The position numbers were made by a program, and so were the translations under genes. From Gorillibacterium sp. (GTDB lineage Bacteria; Bacillota; Bacilli; Paenibacillales; NBRC-103111), in the NCBI GenBank assembly GCA_023511325.1, contig JAIMBU010000132.1, positions 1-6,942 on the forward strand: a DNA stretch of 6,942 nt. The letters are read 5' to 3'. The notes under the pieces are model-generated. The model saw only the letters and a program-made list of their open reading frames with translations. It made no database searches and was not told the origin of the DNA. This document shows, piece by piece, positions 4,819 through 6,942 of the stretch (position 1 is the first letter of the stretch; each line of letters opens with the position of its first letter).

Positions 4819-6942
4819 CTAACCCGAATGATTGAGCAGATTTCGCACCGTATCCCGATACTGGCCGGGTGTCATTCCCTCCTGCTTGCGGAAGGAGCGG
4901 ATGAAATTCTGCGAGTTGTTATACCGCAGCTTTGCCGCCATATCTTTAACCGGCATCTCCGTCTCAAGCAGCCACTTCTTCGCCATATTGAAGCGATAGG
5001 CTGTAAGGTATTCGCTGAAGGAGCAATTCGTTTCCTTGCGGAAAATGCTGCTCAAATAGTTGGCATTATAATGAAGGCGCGAAGCAAAGTCCTCCAGTGT
5101 GATATCTGTATCGTAATGGCGATGAATCAAGTCAATAACCTTCTCAGAAATGTTCTGATATTGGGTGTCCTGACGATCACGGAAAATGCCGATAAGAGGC
5201 AAGCTGACCCTCGTCCAGAACCATGCCTCAATATCAGAGACCAGATTTAGGCTGAGCAACTCCTCGAACAATGAGACATTCCCTTGATTAAGCTGGTTCA
5301 GGCTGATGCCCGACTCCTGCATCACAATCAACAGGTTATTAAGCAGCCGATTGAGCGGAATCTGATACTCCCGGGGAGATAGTTCCAGCTCAAAAATACT
5401 ATTCAAGAGCACCTTCAGCAGCAGCTTCGATTTATCCGTATCTGCCAGCTTGATTGCATCGGTCAATTCGCATTCGCTATGCTGAGGATAATTGAGGTGG
5501 AGATAATGCTTGCCACTGTTAATACTACCATAGGTAATAATAATTCCTTTGCCCAGCTTGATCCGATGCTTCAAGGCCTCCAGCCCTTCACGATAGGCGA
5601 TGGACAGATTGGTGAAGGAATAGAAGGGCAGGCTCATACCGATGCTTGCTTGCACATCCAGATAACGATTCAACTGCTGCTGCAGGTTTTCGGTCAAGGC
5701 ATAGAGTGTGCTTTGGAATTCTCCTGAGTCCGCTGAAGAATTACCTACCATCAGAACCACAGCGTAACCAATTACGACGGGAGCAAGCCTCTGCTCGGCA
5801 GGAACTAGCTCTTCTATGATGTTCTGAACCGCAAACAACAGCAGGTGTTGGTCCTTCTTCTCATAGCGGCTGCCCTCAGTGAAATCAAGCTTCAAGGTAA
5901 GTACGGACATTGTCTTCCAGTCCCGCATATGCTCTTCGTACCCAAATTGCTCCAGCTTGTCAGTAAGCTCCCCCGGCTTGACTTCTCCTTGAAATGCCTT
6001 GATCAGGAAAAAACTCCGAATCTGCTCCAACTGCTGATGAACCTCTTTCTCCAACAGGGTCTTCGAGCGAAACAAGTCGCTAAATCGTTCACCGATGACT
6101 TGGAACTCGTTAAATTTGCGCTTTCGGCTATCCGTAACCCATTCTCCAACTTGATTTAACAAGCGCTGAATCGGAGAATACATGCGACGAGAACCGAGCC
6201 AAGCAAGCAGCACTAACAGGATCAGCATGAGCAGGCAGACGTACAAGGTATAGCTACCGATTCTGTCTGATTGATTCGTCAAGCTTTCCATGGAAGTGGG
6301 CAGCATGTAGGTCCACCCATTCAAGCTAGAGCGGTAGTAAGTTACAGAAAAGGCAGCTCCCTTTACCTGTGCGGCAAATTCACCTAAATCGGAATTGGCC
6401 GTCTCAATTTTTGTGAAATCGCTTTCCTTAACCGATTTTCCAATATATGATGAATCTGGATGAAGCAAAAACCGTAGTTCTTCATCCAGAATCATGATCG
6501 GAGTCGCGGCTTCCTGATCATCCTGCACGAACTCGGCTAAGCTACAGGCTGGGATGTTGGCAACCGCCACACCGTATTTCTCCAGCCCTGTAGTCGGAAG
6601 CTTCTTAACCAGACTGACGCTGTACTCACAGCTGACGCTCTCCACATTCTCCTCACTAAAAAACCAGCGGGATGGTGTTAATGTCCATGTGGTGTTCTCA
6701 GGAAGCTTCATTAAGCCGGCCAGCTGTTCGTCATACGTATAGTGGTCGAAAGCGTAAAGCCCAGAATTCTTTATCATCCAGTTCTGTCTTTGGTTAATCA
6801 GCAGTACATCCTCCACCAACGTATCGAAGGATTGCATATTACGGATTTCATTACGCAAATCATTGTAGATCATGAAATCGTTGGCACCTAACGGCTGATT
6901 CATCACCTTTTTTAACACAGTGGAATTAACCACCTGGTCAAG
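4819..6942 (-). CDS. Membrane-bound AraC-family transcriptional regulator with extracellular Cache-like sensor (N-terminus off window)
   Basis: The frame is open to the right edge. The three codons before the GTG at 6933 are coding, so that GTG is internal and the true start with the first membrane helix lies outside. Numbering from that GTG, about 1-222 is an extracytoplasmic region resembling the Cache-type sensors of such regulators, and one strong membrane helix lies at about 228-248. A HAMP-like linker with a coiled-coil-prone stretch follows (250-310). A degenerate GGDEF-like middle region is at about 335-470 (ASIGMSLPF, then YREGLEALKHRI). A C-terminal AraC domain with two helix-turn-helix motifs is at about 597-698 (LEDFASRLHYNANYLSSIF and KDMAAKLRYNNSQNFIRSF, ending GMTPGQYR). 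The family, common in Paenibacillus, usually controls neighbouring carbohydrate uptake or catabolism genes. Here the next gene is a nucleoside hydrolase, which hints at sensing of a nucleoside or sugar, but the ligand is unknown. Confidence 0.92.
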   Translation of the reverse strand, partial: LDQVVNSTVLKKVMNQPLGANDFMIYNDLRNEIRNMQSFDTLVEDVLLINQRQNWMIKNSGLYAFDHYTYDEQLAGLMKLPENTTWTLTPSRWFFSEENVESVSCEYSVSLVKKLPTTGLEKYGVAVANIPACSLAEFVQDDQEAATPIMILDEELRFLLHPDSSYIGKSVKESDFTKIETANSDLGEFAAQVKGAAFSVTYYRSSLNGWTYMLPTSMESLTNQSDRIGSYTLYVCLLMLILLVLLAWLGSRRMYSPIQRLLNQVGEWVTDSRKRKFNEFQVIGERFSDLFRSKTLLEKEVHQQLEQIRSFFLIKAFQGEVKPGELTDKLEQFGYEEHMRDWKTMSVLTLKLDFTEGSRYEKKDQHLLLFAVQNIIEELVPAEQRLAPVVIGYAVVLMVGNSSADSGEFQSTLYALTENLQQQLNRYLDVQASIGMSLPFYSFTNLSIAYREGLEALKHRIKLGKGIIITYGSINSGKHYLHLNYPQHSECELTDAIKLADTDKSKLLLKVLLNSIFELELSPREYQIPLNRLLNNLLIVMQESGISLNQLNQGNVSLFEELLSLNLVSDIEAWFWTRVSLPLIGIFRDRQDTQYQNISEKVIDLIHRHYDTDITLEDFASRLHYNANYLSSIFRKETNCSFSEYLTAYRFNMAKKWLLETEMPVKDMAAKLRYNNSQNFIRSFRKQEGMTPGQYRDTVRNLLNHSG

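Noticed and set aside
4814..4823. Perfect palindrome GTTAGCTAAC spanning the AraC gene's stop codon
   Set aside because: It has no loop and no T tract, so it is not a terminator. A 10-base palindrome can arise by chance and nothing else marks it as an operator.
4828..5250. 140-codon plus-strand open frame opposite the AraC DNA-binding domain
   Set aside because: It is antisense to the strongly conserved AraC domain, and the composition follows the opposite strand's codons. It is not a credible gene.
6931..6933. GTG as the start of the AraC-type regulator
   Set aside because: The frame stays open to the window edge (Leu-Asp-Gln precede it), there is no ribosome binding site, and the expected N-terminal membrane helix is absent. 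The gene is cut by the window.

Overview
The window carries five genes, all on the minus strand, in two blocks. No RNA gene, mobile element, CRISPR array or prophage feature is visible. Moderate base composition, strong AGGAG-type ribosome binding sites, an OmpR/VanS-style two-component pair and a large membrane-anchored AraC regulator with Cache and YesN-like architecture all suggest a low-to-mid GC Bacillota. Paenibacillus or a close relative is the best guess; this is inference from gene types, not from a database match.

Right block, in transcription order from the right edge: a membrane-bound AraC-family regulator, with its N-terminus off the window (4819-6942), then a nucleoside hydrolase of the IUNH family (3787-4737). 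The 81-base gap between them has a clear ribosome binding site but no convincing terminator or strong promoter. The regulator may therefore read through into the hydrolase, but this is not shown.

Left block: an OmpR-type response regulator (2988-3695, with alternative starts up to 3704) is followed 5 bases later by its sensor kinase (1663-2982). A rho-independent terminator (1606-1641) ends that operon. After a 149-base gap comes a large MMPL/RND-superfamily transporter (1-1513), of which only the first 504 residues are visible because the gene runs off the left edge.

The most coherent story is a sensor-regulator-exporter module: the kinase senses an envelope signal, and the regulator controls its own operon and the MMPL transporter. 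Two copies of an 8-mer (TTGTTTTA, minus strand) lie exactly 11 bases apart upstream of the transporter. A related pair (TTATTTCA/TTTTTCA, also 11 bases apart) lies upstream of the response regulator. Eleven-base phasing is what OmpR/PhoB-type regulators bind, so these are candidate operators. This is a plausible but untested regulatory link. Nothing in the window demonstrates a wholly new class of system.
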